NCBI GenBank assembly: GCA_036925085.1
Contig: JAUPFP010000128.1
Location: 1-64,000, forward strand
Source: Brachycybe producta
Taxonomy: Eukaryota; Arthropoda; Diplopoda; Playtdesmida; Andrognathidae
Length of the DNA stretch: 64,000 bases
Direction: 5' to 3'
In this document: positions 1-14,500 of the stretch, in pieces
Layout: each line of letters starts with the position of its first letter
Position numbering within the stretch: position 1 is the stretch's first letter
Notes under the pieces: model-generated
Databases searched by the model: none
Seen by the model: the letters and a program-made list of their open reading frames with translations, nothing else
What the model was told of the DNA's origin: nothing
Program-made: the position numbers and the translations under genes

Positions 1-716
1 CATTCTCTGGACCTTTGGAATATTTATATAACTTCAAAAATTCATTGCATGTGAACCAGACGAGCGGGAATGGAAATGTTGGATTTGATGCATTCCCAGA
101 AAAGTCTGGAATGCAGAGATGTCTTCATTTCCAGTGTGCAATGCACGCTTCAAAAGTTACACCAGTTCAAATTGGGCATCATTGAAGTGTCTATGCTTGC
201 TCATGGATTTGTAATTTCGAAAATTCATTGCAAGTGGTTTACGGTTTTCATAGTCATCTGAAGTCTGTTGGGCCCTCCTGAGTACATTTCAGTGCTTTTC
301 AAGGCATCTAGAAGACTTTCAGTTTTGGCCGTTTTTTGAAAAATTTCCAAAATTTCCTCTTGGAAGAATTTCATTTTTTGACAATTTTTACTTTTTTGAA
401 TTTATGGGTTTTCATGGTCTTCTGAAATTTGTTGGGCCCTCCTGAGTTCATTTCGGTGCTTTTCAGGGCATCTGGAAGTCTCATTTCTTGTCATTTTTTG
501 AAAATTTTTATGGACCATTCTCTGGACCTTTGGAATATTTATATAACTTCAAAAATTCATTGCATGTGAACCAGATGAGCGGGAATGTTAATTTTGTATT
601 TGATGCATTCCTAGAAAATTCTGGAATGCAGTGGTGTCTTCATTTCCAGTGTGCAATGCACGCTTCAAAAGTTACACCAGTTCAAAGTGGGCGTCATTGA
701 AGTGTCTATGCTTGCT

Positions 717-3700
717 CATTTATCTGTAACTTTGAAAATTCATAGCAAGTGAACCAGAAGAGCGGGAATGGAAATTTTGGATTTGATGCATTCCCAGTAA
801 AGTCTGGAATGCAGTGGTGTCTTCATTTCCAGTGTGCAATGCACGCTTCAAAAGTTACACCAGTTCAAATTGGGCGTCATTGAAGTGTCTATACTTGCTC
901 ATGGATTTTTAACTTCGAAAATTCATTGCAAGTGGTTTATGGTTTTCATAGTCATCTGAAGTCTGTTGGGCCCTCATGAGTTCATTTCAGTGCTTTTCAA
1001 GGCATCTAGAAGAATTTCATTTTTTGACAATTTTTACTTTTTTGAATTTATGGGGTTTCATGGTCTTCTGAAATTTGTTGGGCCCTCCTGAGTTCATTTC
1101 GGTGCTTTTCAGGGCATCTGGAAGTCTCATTTCTTGTCATTTTTTGAAAATTTTTATGGACCATTCTCTGGACCTTTGGAATATTTATATAACTTCAAAA
1201 ATTCATTGCATGTGAACCAGACGAGCGGGAATGGAAATGTTGGATTTGATGCATTCCCAGAAAAGTCTGGAATGCAGAGATGTCTTCATTTCCAGTGTGC
1301 AATGCACGCTTCAAAAGTTACACCAGTTAAATTTGGGCGTCATTGAAGTGTCTATGCTTGCTCATGAACCTGTAACTTTGAAAATTCATAGCAAGTGAAC
1401 CAGACGAGCGGGAATGGAAATTTTGGATTTGATGCATTCCCAGAAAAGTCTGGAATGCAGAGATGTCTTCATTTCCAGTGTGCAATGCACGCTTCAAAAG
1501 TTACACCAGTTCAAATTGGGCATCATTGAAGTGTCTATGCTTGCTCATGGATTTGTAATTTCGAAAATTCATTGCAAGTGGTTTACGGTTTTCATAGTCA
1601 TCTGAAGTCTGTTGGGCCCTCCTGAGTACATTTCAGTGCTTTTCAAGGCATCTAGAAGACTTTCAGTTTTGGCCGTTTTTTGAAAAATTTCCAAAATTTC
1701 CTCTTGGAAGAATTTCATTTTTTGACAATTTTTACTTTTTTGAATTTATGGGTTTTCATGGTCTTCTGAAATTTGTTGGGCCCTCCTGAGTTCATTTCGG
1801 TGCTTTTCAGGGCATCTGGAAGACTCATTTCTTTTCATTTTTTGAAAATATTCATGGACCATTCTCTGGACCTCTTGGAATATTTATATAACTTCAAAAA
1901 TTCATTGCAAGTGAACCAGATGAGCGGGAATGCTAATTTTGTATTTGATGCATTCCTAGAAAAGTCTGGAATGCAGTGGTGTCTTCATTTCCAGTGTGCA
2001 ATGCACGCTTCAAAAGTTACACCAGTTCAAAGTGGGCGTCATTGAAGTGTCTATGCTTGCTCATTTATCTGTAACTTTGAAAATTCATAGCAAGTGAACC
2101 AGAAGAGCGGGAATGGAAATTTTGGATTTGATGCATTCCCAGTAAAGTCTGGAATGCAGTGGTGTCTTCATTTCCAGTGTGCAATGCACGCTTCAAAAGT
2201 TACACCAGTTCAAATTGGGCGTCATTGAAGTGTCTATACTTGCTCATGGATTTTTAACTTCGAAAATTCATTGCAAGTGGTTTATGGTTTTCATAGTCAT
2301 CTGAAGTCTGTTGGGCCCTCATGAGTTCATTTCAGTGCTTTTCAAGGCATCTAGAAGAATTTCATTTTTTGACAATTTTTACTTTTTTGAATTTATGGGG
2401 TTTCATGGTCTTCTGAAATTTGTTGGGCCCTCCTGAGTTCATTTCGGTGCTTTTCAGGGCATCTGGAAGTCTCATTTCTTGTCATTTTTTGAAAATTTTT
2501 ATGGACCATTCTCTGGACCTTTGGAATATTTATATAACTTCAAAAATTCATTGCATGTGAACCAGATGAGCGGGAATGTTAATTTTGTATTTGATGCATT
2601 CCTAGAAAAGTCTGGAATGCAGTGGTGTCTTCATTTCCAGTGTGCAATGCACGCTTCAAAAGTTACACCAGTTCAAAGTGGGCGTCATTGAAGTGTCTAT
2701 GCTTGCTCATTTATCTGTAACTTTGAAAATTCATAGCAAGTGAACCAGAAGAGCGGGAATGGAAATTTTGGATTTGATGCATTCCCAGTAAAGTCTGGAA
2801 TGCAGTGGTGTCTTCATTTCCAGTGTGCAATGCACGCTTCAAAAGTTACACCAGTTCAAATTGGGCGTCATTGAAGTGTCTATACTTGCTCATGGATTTT
2901 TAACTTCGAAAATTCATTGCAAGTGGTTTATGGTTTTCATAGTCATCTGAAGTCTGTTGGGCCCTCATGAGTTCATTTCAGTGCTTTTCAAGGCATCTAG
3001 AAGAATTTCATTTTTTGACAATTTTTACTTTTTTGAATTTATGGGGTTTCATGGTCTTCTGAAATTTGTTGGGCCCTCCTGAGTTCATTTCGGTGCTTTT
3101 CAGGGCATCTGGAAGACTCATTTCTTTTCATTTTTTGAAAATATTCATGGACCATTCTCTGGACCTCTTGGAATATTTATATAACTTCAAAAATTCATTG
3201 CAAGTGAACCAGATGAGCGGGAATGTTAATTTTGTATTTGATGCATTCCTAGAAAAGTCTGGAATGCAGTGGTGTCTTCATTTCCAGTGTGCAATGCACG
3301 CTTCAAAAGTTACACCAGTTCAAATTGGGCATCATTGAAGTGTCTATGCTTGCTCATGGATTTGTAATTTCGAAAATTCATTGCAAGTGGTTTACGGTTT
3401 TCATAGTCATCTGAAGTCTGTTGGGCCCTCCTGAGTACATTTCAGTGCTTTTCAAGGCATCTAGAAGACTTTCAGTTTTGGCCGTTTTTTGAAAAATTTC
3501 CAAAATTTCCTCTTGGAAGAATTTCATTTTTTGACAATTTTTACTTTTTTGAATTTATGGGTTTTCATGGTCTTCTGAAATTTGTTGGGCCCTCCTGAGT
3601 TCATTTCGGTGCTTTTCAGGGCATCTGGAAGACTCATTTCTTTTCATTTTTTGAAAATATTCATGGACCATTCTCTGGACCTCTTGGAATATTTATATAA

Positions 3701-6700
3701 CTTCAAAAATTCATTGCAAGTGAACCAGATGAGCGGGAATGTTAATTTTGTATTTGATGCATTCCTAGAAAAGTCTGGAATGCAGTGGTGTCTTCATTTC
3801 CAGTGTGCAATGCACGCTTCAAAAGTTACACCAGTTCAAATTGGGCATCATTGAAGTGTCTATGCTTGCTCATGGATTTGTAATTTCGAAAATTCATTGC
3901 AAGTGGTTTACGGTTTTCATAGTCATCTGAAGTCTGTTGGGCCCTCCTGAGTACATTTCAGTGCTTTTCAAGGCATCTAGAAGACTTTCAGTTTTGGCCG
4001 TTTTTTGAAAAATTTCCAAAATTTCCTCTTGGAAGAATTTCATTTTTTGACAATTTTTACTTTTTTGAATTTATGGGTTTTCATGGTCTTCTGAAATTTG
4101 TTGGGCCCTCCTGAGTTCATTTCGGTGCTTTTCAGGGCATCTGGAAGACTCATTTCTTTTCATTTTTTGAAAATATTCATGGACCATTCTCTGGACCTCT
4201 TGGAATATTTATATAACTTCAAAAATTCATTGCAAGTGAACCAGATGAGCGGGAATGTTAATTTTGTATTTGATGCATTCCTAGAAAAGTCTGGAATGCA
4301 GTGGTGTCTTCATTTCCAGTGTGCAATGCACGCTTCAAAAGTTACACCAGTTCAAAGTGGGCGTCATTGAAGTGTCTATGCTTGCTCATTTATCTGTAAC
4401 TTTGAAAATTCATAGCAAGTGAACCAGAAGAGCGGGAATGGAAATTTTGGATTTGATGCATTCCCAGTAAAGTCTGGAATGCAGTGGTGTCTTCATTTCC
4501 AGTGTGCAATGCACGCTTCAAAAGTTACACCAGTTCAAATTGGGCATCATTGAAGTGTCTATACTTGCTCATGGATTTTTAACTTCGAAAATTCATTGCA
4601 AGTGGTTTATGGTTTTCATAGTCATCTGAAGTCTGTTGGGCCCTCATGAGTTCATTTCAGTGCTTTTCAAGGCATCTAGAAGAATTTCATTTTTTGACAA
4701 TTTTTACTTTTTTGAATTTATGGGGTTTCATGGTCTTCTGAAATTTGTTGGGCCCTCCTGAGTTCATTTCGGTGCTTTTCAGGGCATCTGGAAGTCTCAT
4801 TTCTTGTCATTTTTTGAAAATTTTTATGGACCATTCTCTGGACCTTTGGAATATTTATATAACTTCAAAAATTCATTGCATGTGAACCAGACGAGCGGGA
4901 ATGGAAATGTTGGATTTGATGCATTCCCAGAAAAGTCTGGAATGCAGAGATGTCTTCATTTCCAGTGTGCAATGCACGCTTCAAAAGTTACACCAGTTCA
5001 AATTGGGCATCATTGAAGTGTCTATGCTTGCTCATGGATTTGTAATTTCGAAAATTCATTGCAAGTGGTTTACGGTTTTCATAGTCATCTGAAGTCTGTT
5101 GGGCCCTCCTGAGTACATTTCAGTGCTTTTCAAGGCATCTAGAAGACTTTCAGTTTTGGCCGTTTTTTGAAAAATTTCCAAGAGTGTAGACTCTTGGAAG
5201 AATTTCATTTTTTGACAATTTTTACTTTTTTGAATTTATGGGTTTTCATGGTCTTCTGAAATTTGTTGGGCCCTCCTGAGTTCATTTCGGTGCTTTTCAG
5301 GGCATCTGGAAGACTCATTTCTTTTCATTTTTTGAAAATATTCATGGACCATTCTCTGGACCTCTTGGAATATTTATATAACTTCAAAAATTCATTGCAA
5401 GTGAACCAGACGAGCGGGAATGAAAATGTTGGATTTGATGCATTCCCAGAAAAGTCTGGAATGCAGAGATGTCTTCATTTCCAGTGTGCAATGCAAGCTT
5501 TAAAAGTTACACCAGTTCAAAGTGTGCGTCATTGAAGTGTCTATGCTTGCTCATGGATCTGTAACTTTTCGAAAATTCATTGCAAGTGAACCAAACGAGC
5601 GGGAATGAAAATGTTGGATTTGATGCATTCCCAGAAAAGTCTGGAATGCAGGGATGTCTTCATTTCCAGTGTGCAATGCACGCTTCAAAAGTTACACCAG
5701 TTCAATTTGGGCGTCATTGAAGTGTCTATGCTTGCTCATGAACCTGTAACTTTGAAAATTCATTGCAAGTGAGCCAGACGAGCGGGAATGAAAATGTTGG
5801 ATTTGATGCATTCCCAGAAACGTCTGGAATGCAGGGATGTCTTCATTTCCAGTGTGCAATGCACGCTTCAAAAGTTACACCAGTTCAATTTGGGCGTCAT
5901 TGAAGTGTCTATACTTGCTCATTTATCTGTAACTTTGAAAATTCATAGCAAGTGAACCAGAAGAGCGGGAATGGAAATTTTGGATTTGATGCATTCCCAG
6001 TAAAGTCTGGAATGCAGTGGTGTCTTCATTTCCAGTGTGCAATGCACGCTTCAAAAGTTACACCAGTTCAAATTGGGCATCATTGAAGTGTCTATACTTG
6101 CTCATGGATTTTTAACTTCGAAAATTCATTGCAAGTGGTTTATGGTTTTCATAGTCATCTGAAGTCTGTTGGGCCCTCATGAGTTCATTTCAGTGCTTTT
6201 CAAGGCATCTAGAAGAATTTCATTTTTTGACAATTTTTACTTTTTTGAATTTATGGGGTTTCATGGTCTTCTGAAATTTGTTGGGCCCTCCTGAGTTCAT
6301 TTCGGTGCTTTTCAGGGCATCTGGAAGTCTCATTTCTTGTCATTTTTTGAAAATTTTTATGGACCATTCTCTGGACCTTTGGAATATTTATATAACTTCA
6401 AAAATTCATTGCATGTGAACCAGACGAGCGGGAATGGAAATGTTGGATTTGATGCATTCCCAGAAAAGTCTGGAATGCAGAGATGTCTTCATTTCCAGTG
6501 TGCAATGCACGCTTCAAAAGTTACACCAGTTAAATTTGGGCGTCATTGAAGTGTCTATGCTTGCTCATGAACCTGTAACTTTGAAAATTCATAGCAAGTG
6601 AACCAGACGAGCGGGAATGGAAATTTTGGATTTGATGCATTCCCAGAAAAGTCTGGAATGCAGAGATGTCTTCATTTCCAGTGTGCAATGCACGCTTCAA

Positions 6701-8275
6701 AAGTTACACCAGTTCAAATTGGGCATCATTGAAGTGTCTATGCTTGCTCATGGATTTGTAATTTCGAAAATTCATTGCAAGTGGTTTACGGTTTTCATAG
6801 TCATCTGAAGTCTGTTGGGCCCTCCTGAGTACATTTCAGTGCTTTTCAAGGCATCTAGAAGACTTTCAGTTTTGGCCGTTTTTTGAAAAATTTCCAAAAT
6901 TTCCTCTTGGAAGAATTTCATTTTTTGACAATTTTTACTTTTTTGAATTTATGGGTTTTCATGGTCTTCTGAAATTTGTTGGGCCCTCCTGAGTTCATTT
7001 CGGTGCTTTTCAGGGCATCTGGAAGACTCATTTCTTTTCATTTTTTGAAAATATTCATGGACCATTCTCTGGACCTCTTGGAATATTTATATAACTTCAA
7101 AAATTCATTGCAAGTGAACCAGATGAGCGGGAATGTTAATTTTGTATTTGATGCATTCCTAGAAAAGTCTGGAATGCAGTGGTGTCTTCATTTCCAGTGT
7201 GCAATGCACGCTTCAAAAGTTACACCAGTTCAAATTGGGCATCATTGAAGTGTCTATGCTTGCTCATGGATTTGTAATTTCGAAAATTCATTGCAAGTGG
7301 TTTACGGTTTTCATAGTCATCTGAAGTCTGTTGGGCCCTCCTGAGTACATTTCAGTGCTTTTCAAGGCATCTAGAAGACTTTCAGTTTTGGCCGTTTTTT
7401 GAAAAATTTCCAAAATTTCCTCTTGGAAGAATTTCATTTTTTGACAATTTTTACTTTTTTGAATTTATGGGTTTTCATGGTCTTCTGAAATTTGTTGGGC
7501 CCTCCTGAGTTCATTTCGGTGCTTTTCAGGGCATCTGGAAGACTCATTTCTTTTCATTTTTTGAAAATATTCATGGACCATTCTCTGGACCTCTTGGAAT
7601 ATTTATATAACTTCAAAAATTCATTGCAAGTGAACCAGATGAGCGGGAATGTTAATTTTGTATTTGATGCATTCCTAGAAAAGTCTGGAATGCAGTGGTG
7701 TCTTCATTTCCAGTGTGCAATGCACGCTTCAAAAGTTACACCAGTTCAAAGTGGGCGTCATTGAAGTGTCTATGCTTGCTCATTTATCTGTAACTTTGAA
7801 AATTCATAGCAAGTGAACCAGAAGAGCGGGAATGGAAATTTTGGATTTGATGCATTCCCAGTAAAGTCTGGAATGCAGTGGTGTCTTCATTTCCAGTGTG
7901 CAATGCACGCTTCAAAAGTTACACCAGTTCAAATTGGGCATCATTGAAGTGTCTATACTTGCTCATGGATTTTTAACTTCGAAAATTCATTGCAAGTGGT
8001 TTATGGTTTTCATAGTCATCTGAAGTCTGTTGGGCCCTCATGAGTTCATTTCAGTGCTTTTCAAGGCATCTAGAAGAATTTCATTTTTTGACAATTTTTA
8101 CTTTTTTGAATTTATGGGGTTTCATGGTCTTCTGAAATTTGTTGGGCCCTCCTGAGTTCATTTCGGTGCTTTTCAGGGCATCTGGAAGTCTCATTTCTTG
8201 TCATTTTTTGAAAATTTTTATGGACCATTCTCTGGACCTTTGGAATATTTATATAACTTCAAAAATTCATTGCAT
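717..8275. repeat. Older block duplications in the left half of the satellite
   Basis: At least two large internal duplications are visible. Roughly 717-1,840 matches 5,920-7,040 with a 5,203-bp offset. Roughly 3,265-4,880 matches 6,660-8,275 with a 3,394-bp offset, ending where GGGAATGGAAATG at 4,890 differs from GGGAATGAAAATG at 8,290. Block edges were judged by eye and are approximate. Confidence 0.65.
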
Positions 8276-11200
8276 GTGAACCAGACGAGCGGGAATGAAA
8301 ATGTTGGATTTGATGCATTCCCAGAAAAGTCTGGAATGCAGAGATGTCTTCATTTCCAGTGTGCAATGCAAGCTTTAAAAGTTACACCAGTTCAAAGTGT
8401 GCGTCATTGAAGTGTCTATGCTTGCTCATGGATCTGTAACTTTTCGAAAATTCATTGCAAGTGAACCAAACGAGCGGGAATGAAAATGTTGGATTTGATG
8501 CATTCCCAGAAAAGTCTGGAATGCAGGGATGTCTTCATTTCCAGTGTGCAATGCACGCTTCAAAAGTTACACCAGTTCAATTTGGGCGTCATTGAAGTGT
8601 CTATGCTTGCTCATGAACCTGTAACTTTGAAAATTCATTGCAAGTGAGCCAGACGAGCGGGAATGAAAATGTTGGATTTGATGCATTCCCAGAAACGTCT
8701 GGAATGCAGGGATGCCTTCATTTCCAGTGTGCAATGCACGCTTCAAAAGTTACACCAGTTCAATTTGGGCGTCATTGAAGTGTCTATACTTGCTCATGGA
8801 TTTTCAACTTGGAAAATTCATTGCAAGTGGTTTATGGTTTTCATAGTCATCTGAAGTCTGTTGGGCCCTCCTGAGTTCATTTCGGTGCTTTTCAGGGCAT
8901 CTGGAAGACTCATTTCTTGTTATTTTTTGAAAATATTCATGGACCATTCTCTGGACCTCTTGGAATATTTATATAAATTCAAAAATTCATTGCATGTGAA
9001 CCAGACGAGCGGGAATGGAAATGTTGGATTTGATGCATTCCCAGAAAAGTCTGGAATGCAGAGATGTCTTCATTTCCAGTGTGCAATGCACGCTTCAAAA
9101 GTTACACCAGTTCAATTTGGGCGTCATTGAAGTGTCTATACTTGCTCATGAACCTGTAACTTTGAAAATTCATTGCAAGTGAACCAGACGAGCGGGAATG
9201 AAAATGTTGGATTTGATGCACTCCCAGAAAAGTCTGGAATGCAGAGATGTCTTCATTTATAGTGTGCAATGCACGCTTTAAAAGTTACACCAGTTCAAAG
9301 TTTGCATCATTGAAGTGTCTATGCTTGCTCATGGATCTGTAACTTTTCGAAAATTCATTGCAAGTGAACCAGACGAGCGGGAATGGAAATGTTTGATTTG
9401 ATGCATTCCCAGAAAAGTCTGGAATGCAGGGATGTCTTCATTTCCAGTGTACAATGCACGCTTCAAAAGTTACACCAGTTCAATTTGGGCGTCATTGAAG
9501 TGTCTATGCTTGCTCATGAACCTGTAACTTTGAAAATTCATTGCAAGTGAACCAGACGAGCGGGAATGAAAATGTTGGATTTGATGCATTCCCAGAAAAG
9601 TCTGGAATGCAGAGATGTCTTCATTTCCAGTGTGCAATGCACGCTTTAAAAGTTACACCAGTTCAAAGTTTGCATCATTGAAGTGTCTATGCTTGCTCAT
9701 GGATCTGTAACTTTTCGAAAATTCATTGCAAGTGAACCAGACGAGCGGGAATGGAAATGTTTGATTTGATGCATTCCCAGAAAAGTCTGGAATGCAGGGA
9801 TGTCTTCATTTCCAGTGTACAATGCACGCTTCAAAAGTTACACCAGTTCAATTTGGGCGTCATTGAAGTGTCTATGCTTGCTCATGAACCTGTAACTTTG
9901 AAAATTCATTGCAAGTGAACCAGACGAGCGGGAATGAAAATGTTGGATTTGATGCATTCCCAGAAAAGTCTGGAATGCAGAGATGTCTTCATTTCCAGTG
10001 TGCAATGCACGCTTTAAAAGTTACACCAGTTCAAAGTTTGCATCATTGAAGTGTCTATGCTTGCTCATGGATCTGTAACTTTTCGAAAATTCATTGCAAG
10101 TGAACCAGACGAGCGGAAATGGAAATGTTTGATTTGATGCATTCCCAGAAAAGTCTGGAATGCAGGGATGTCTTCATTTCCAGTGTGCAATGCAAGCTTT
10201 AAAAGTTACACCAGTTCAAAGTGTGCGTCATTGAAGTGTCTATGCTTGCTCATGGATCTGTAACTTTTCGAAAATTCATTGCAAGTGAACCAGACGAGCG
10301 GGAATGAAAATGTTGGATTTGATGCATTCCCAGAAAAGTCTGGAATGCAGGGATGTCTTCATTTCCAGTGTGCAATGCACGCTTCAAAAGTTACACCAGT
10401 TCAATTTGGGCGTCATTGAAGTGTCTATACTTGCTCATGGATTTTCAACTTGGAAAATTCATTGCAAGTGGTTTATGGTTTTCATAGTCATCTGAAGTCT
10501 GTTGGGCCCTCCTGAGTTCATTTCGGTGCTTTTCAGGGCATCTGGAAGACTCATTTCTTGTTATTTTTTGAAAATATTCATGGACCATTCTCTAGACCTC
10601 TTGGAATATTTATATAAATTCAAAAATTCATTGCATGTGAACCAGACGAGCGGGAATGGAAATGTTGGATTTGATGCATTCCCAGAAAAGTCTGGAATGC
10701 AGAGATGTCTTCATTTCCAGTGTGCAATGCACGCTTCAAAAGTTACACCAGTTCAAAGTGTGCGTCATTGAAGTGTCTATGCTTGCTCATGGATCTGTAA
10801 CTTTTCGAAAATTCATTGCAAGTGAACCAGACAAGTGGGAATGGAAATGTTTGATTTGATGCATTCCCAGAAAAGTCTGGAATGCAGAGATGTCTTCATT
10901 TCCAGTGTGCAATGCACGCTTTAAAAGTTACACCAGTTCAAAGTTTGCATCATTGAAGTGTCTATGCTTGCTCATGGATCTGTAACTTTTCGAAAATTCA
11001 TTGCAAGTGAACCAGACGAGCGGGAATGGAAATGTTTGATTTGATGCATTCCCAGAAAAGTCTGGAATGCAGGGATGTCTTCATTTCCAGTGTGCAATGC
11101 AAGCTTTAAAAGTTACGCCAGTTCAAAGTGTGCGTCATTGAAGTGTCTATGCTTGCTCATGGATCTGTAACTTTTCGAAAATTCATTGCAAGTGAACCAG

Positions 11201-11545
11201 ACGAGCGGGAATGAAAATGTTGGATTTGATGCATTCCCAGAAAAGTCTGGAATGCAGGGATGTCTTCATTTCCAGTGTGCAATGCACGCTTCAAAAGTTA
11301 CACCAGTTCAATTTGGGCGTCATTGAAGTGTCTATGCTTGCTCATGAACCTGTAACTTTGAAAATTCATTGCAAGTGAACCAGATGAGCGGGAATGAAAA
11401 TGTTGGATTTGATGCATTCCCAGAAAAGTCTGGAATGCAGGGATGTCTTCATTTCCAGTGTGCAATGCACGCTTCAAAAGTTACACCAGTTCAATTTGGG
11501 CGTCATTGAAGTGTCTATACTTGCTCATGGATTTTCAACTTGGAA

Positions 11546-14500
11546 AATTCATTGCAAGTGGTTTATGGTTTTCATAGTCATCTGAAGTCTGTTGGGCCCT
11601 CCTGAGTTCATTTCGGTGCTTTTCAGGGCATCTGGAAGACTCATTTCTTGTTATTTTTTGAAAATATTCATGGACCATTCTCTAGACCTCTTGGAATATT
11701 TATATAAATTCAAAAATTCATTGCATGTGAACCAGACGAGCGGGAATGGAAATGTTGGATTTGATGCATTCCCAGAAAAGTCTGGAATGCAGAGATGTCT
11801 TCATTTCCAGTGTGCAATGCACGCTTCAAAAGTTACACCAGTTCAAAGTGTGCGTCATTGAAGTGTCTATGCTTGCTCATGGATCTGTAACTTTTCGAAA
11901 ATTCATTGCAAGTGAACCAGACAAGTGGGAATGGAAATGTTTGATTTGATGCATTCCCAGAAAAGTCTGGAATGCAGAGATGTCTTCATTTCCAGTGTGC
12001 AATGCACGCTTTAAAAGTTACACCAGTTCAAAGTTTGCATCATTGAAGTGTTTATGCTTGCTCAAGAATTTGTAACTTCGAAAATTCATTGCAAGTGAAC
12101 CAGACGAGCGGGAATGAAAATGTTGGATTTGATGCATTCCCAGAAAAGTCTGGAATGCAGGGATGTCTTCATTTCCAGTGTGCAATGCACGCTTCAAACG
12201 TTACACCAGTTCGAAGTGGGCGTCATTGAAGTGTTTATGCTTGCTCATGGATTTGTAACTTCGAAAATTCATTGCAAGTGATCCAGAAGAGCGTGAATGG
12301 AAATATTGGATTCGTTACATTCCCAGAAAAGCCTGGAATGCAGGGATGTCTTCGATTCCAGTGTGCACTGTACGCTTCAAACGTTACACCAGTTCGAAGT
12401 GGGCGTCATTGAAGTGTCTATGCTTACTCATAGATTTTCAACTTGGAAAATTCATTGCAAGTGGTTTATGGTTTTCATAGTCATCTGAAGTCTGTTGGGC
12501 CCTCCTGAGTTCATTTCGGTGCTTTTCAGGGCATCTGGAAGACTCATTTCTTGTTATTTTTTGAAAATATTCATGGACCATTCTCTGGACCTCTTGGAAT
12601 ATTTATATAACTTCAAAAATTCATTACAAGTGAACCAGACGAGCAGGAATGGAAATGTTGGATTTGATGCATTCCCAGAAAAGTCTGGAATGCAGAGATG
12701 TCTTCATTTCCAGTGTGCAATGCACGCTTCAAAAGTTACACCAGTTCAAAGTGTGCGTCATTGAAGTGTCTATGCTTGCTCATGGATCTGTAACTTTTCG
12801 AAAATTCATTGCAAGTGAACCAGACGAGCGGGAATGAAAATGTTGGATTTGATGCATTCCCAGAAAAGTCTGGAATGCAGGGATGTCTTCATTTCCAGTG
12901 TGCAATGCACGCTTCAAAAGTTACACCAGTTCAATTTGGGCGTCATTGAAGTGTCTATGCTTGCTCATGAACCTGTAACTTTGAAAATTCATTGCAAGTG
13001 AACCAGATGAGCGGGAATGAAAATGTTGGATTTGATGCATTCCCAGAAAAGTCTGGAATGCAGGGATGTCTTCATTTCCAGTGTGCAATGCACGCTTCAA
13101 AAGTTACACCAGTTCAATTTGGGCGTCATTGAAGTGTCTATACTTGCTCATGGATTTTCAACTTGGAAAATTCATTGCAAGTGGTTTATGGTTTTCATAG
13201 TCATCTGAAGTCTGTTGGGCCCTCCTGAGTTCATTTCGGTGCTTTTCAGGGCATCTGGAAGACTCATTTCTTGTTATTTTTTGAAAATATTCATGGACCA
13301 TTCTCTGGACCTCTTGAAATATTTATATAACTTCAAAAATTCATTGCAAGTGAACCAGACGAGCAGGAATGGAAATGTTGGATTTGATGCATTCCCAGAA
13401 AAGTCTGGAATGCAGAGATGTCTTCATTTCCAGTGTGCAATGCACGCTTCAAAAGTTACACCAGTTCAAAGTGTGCGTCATTGAAGTGTCTATGCTTGCT
13501 CATGGATCTGTAACTTTTCGAAAATTCATTGCAAGTGAACCAGACGAGCGGGAATGAAAATGTTGGATTTGATGCATTCCCAGAAAAGTCTGGAATGCAG
13601 GGATGTCTTCATTTCCAGTGTGCAATGCACGCTTCAAAAGTTACACCAGTTCAATTTGGGCGTCATTGAAGTGTCTATGCTTGCTCATGAACCTGTAACT
13701 TTGAAAATTCATTGCAAGTGAACCAGATGAGCGGGAATGAAAATGTTGGATTTGATGCATTCCCAGAAAAGTCTGGAATGCAGGGATGTCTTCATTTCCA
13801 GTGTGCAATGCACGCTTCAAAAGTTACACCAGTTCAATTTGGGCGTCATTGAAGTGTCTATACTTGCTCATGGATTTTCAACTTGGAAAATTCATTGCAA
13901 GTGGTTTATGGTTTTCATAGTCATCTGAAGTCTGTTGGGCCCTCCTGAGTTCATTTCGGTGCTTTTCAGGGCATCTGGAAGACTCATTTCTTGTTATTTT
14001 TTGAAAATATTCATGGACCATTCTCTGGACCTCTTGGAATATTTATATAAATTCAAAAATTCATTGCATGTGAACCAGACGAGCGGGAATGGAAATGTTG
14101 GATTTGATGCATTCCCAGAAAAGTCTGGAATGCAGAGATGTCTTCATTTCCAGTGTGCAATGCACGCTTTAAAAGTTACACCAGTTCAAAGTTTGCATCA
14201 TTGAAGTGTTTATGCTTGCTCAAGAATTTGTAACTTCGAAAATTCATTGCAAGTGATCCAGAAGAGCGGGAATGGAAATATTGGATTCGTTACATTCCCA
14301 GAAAAGCCTGGAATGCAGGGATGTCTTCGATTCCAGTGTGCACTGTACGCTTCAAACGTTACACCAGTTCGAAGTGGGCGTCATTGAAGTGTTTATGCTT
14401 GCTCATGGATTTGTAACTTCGAAAATTCATTGCAAGTGATCCAGAAGAGCGGGAATGGAAATATTGGATTCGTTACATTCCCAGAAAAGCCTGGAATGCA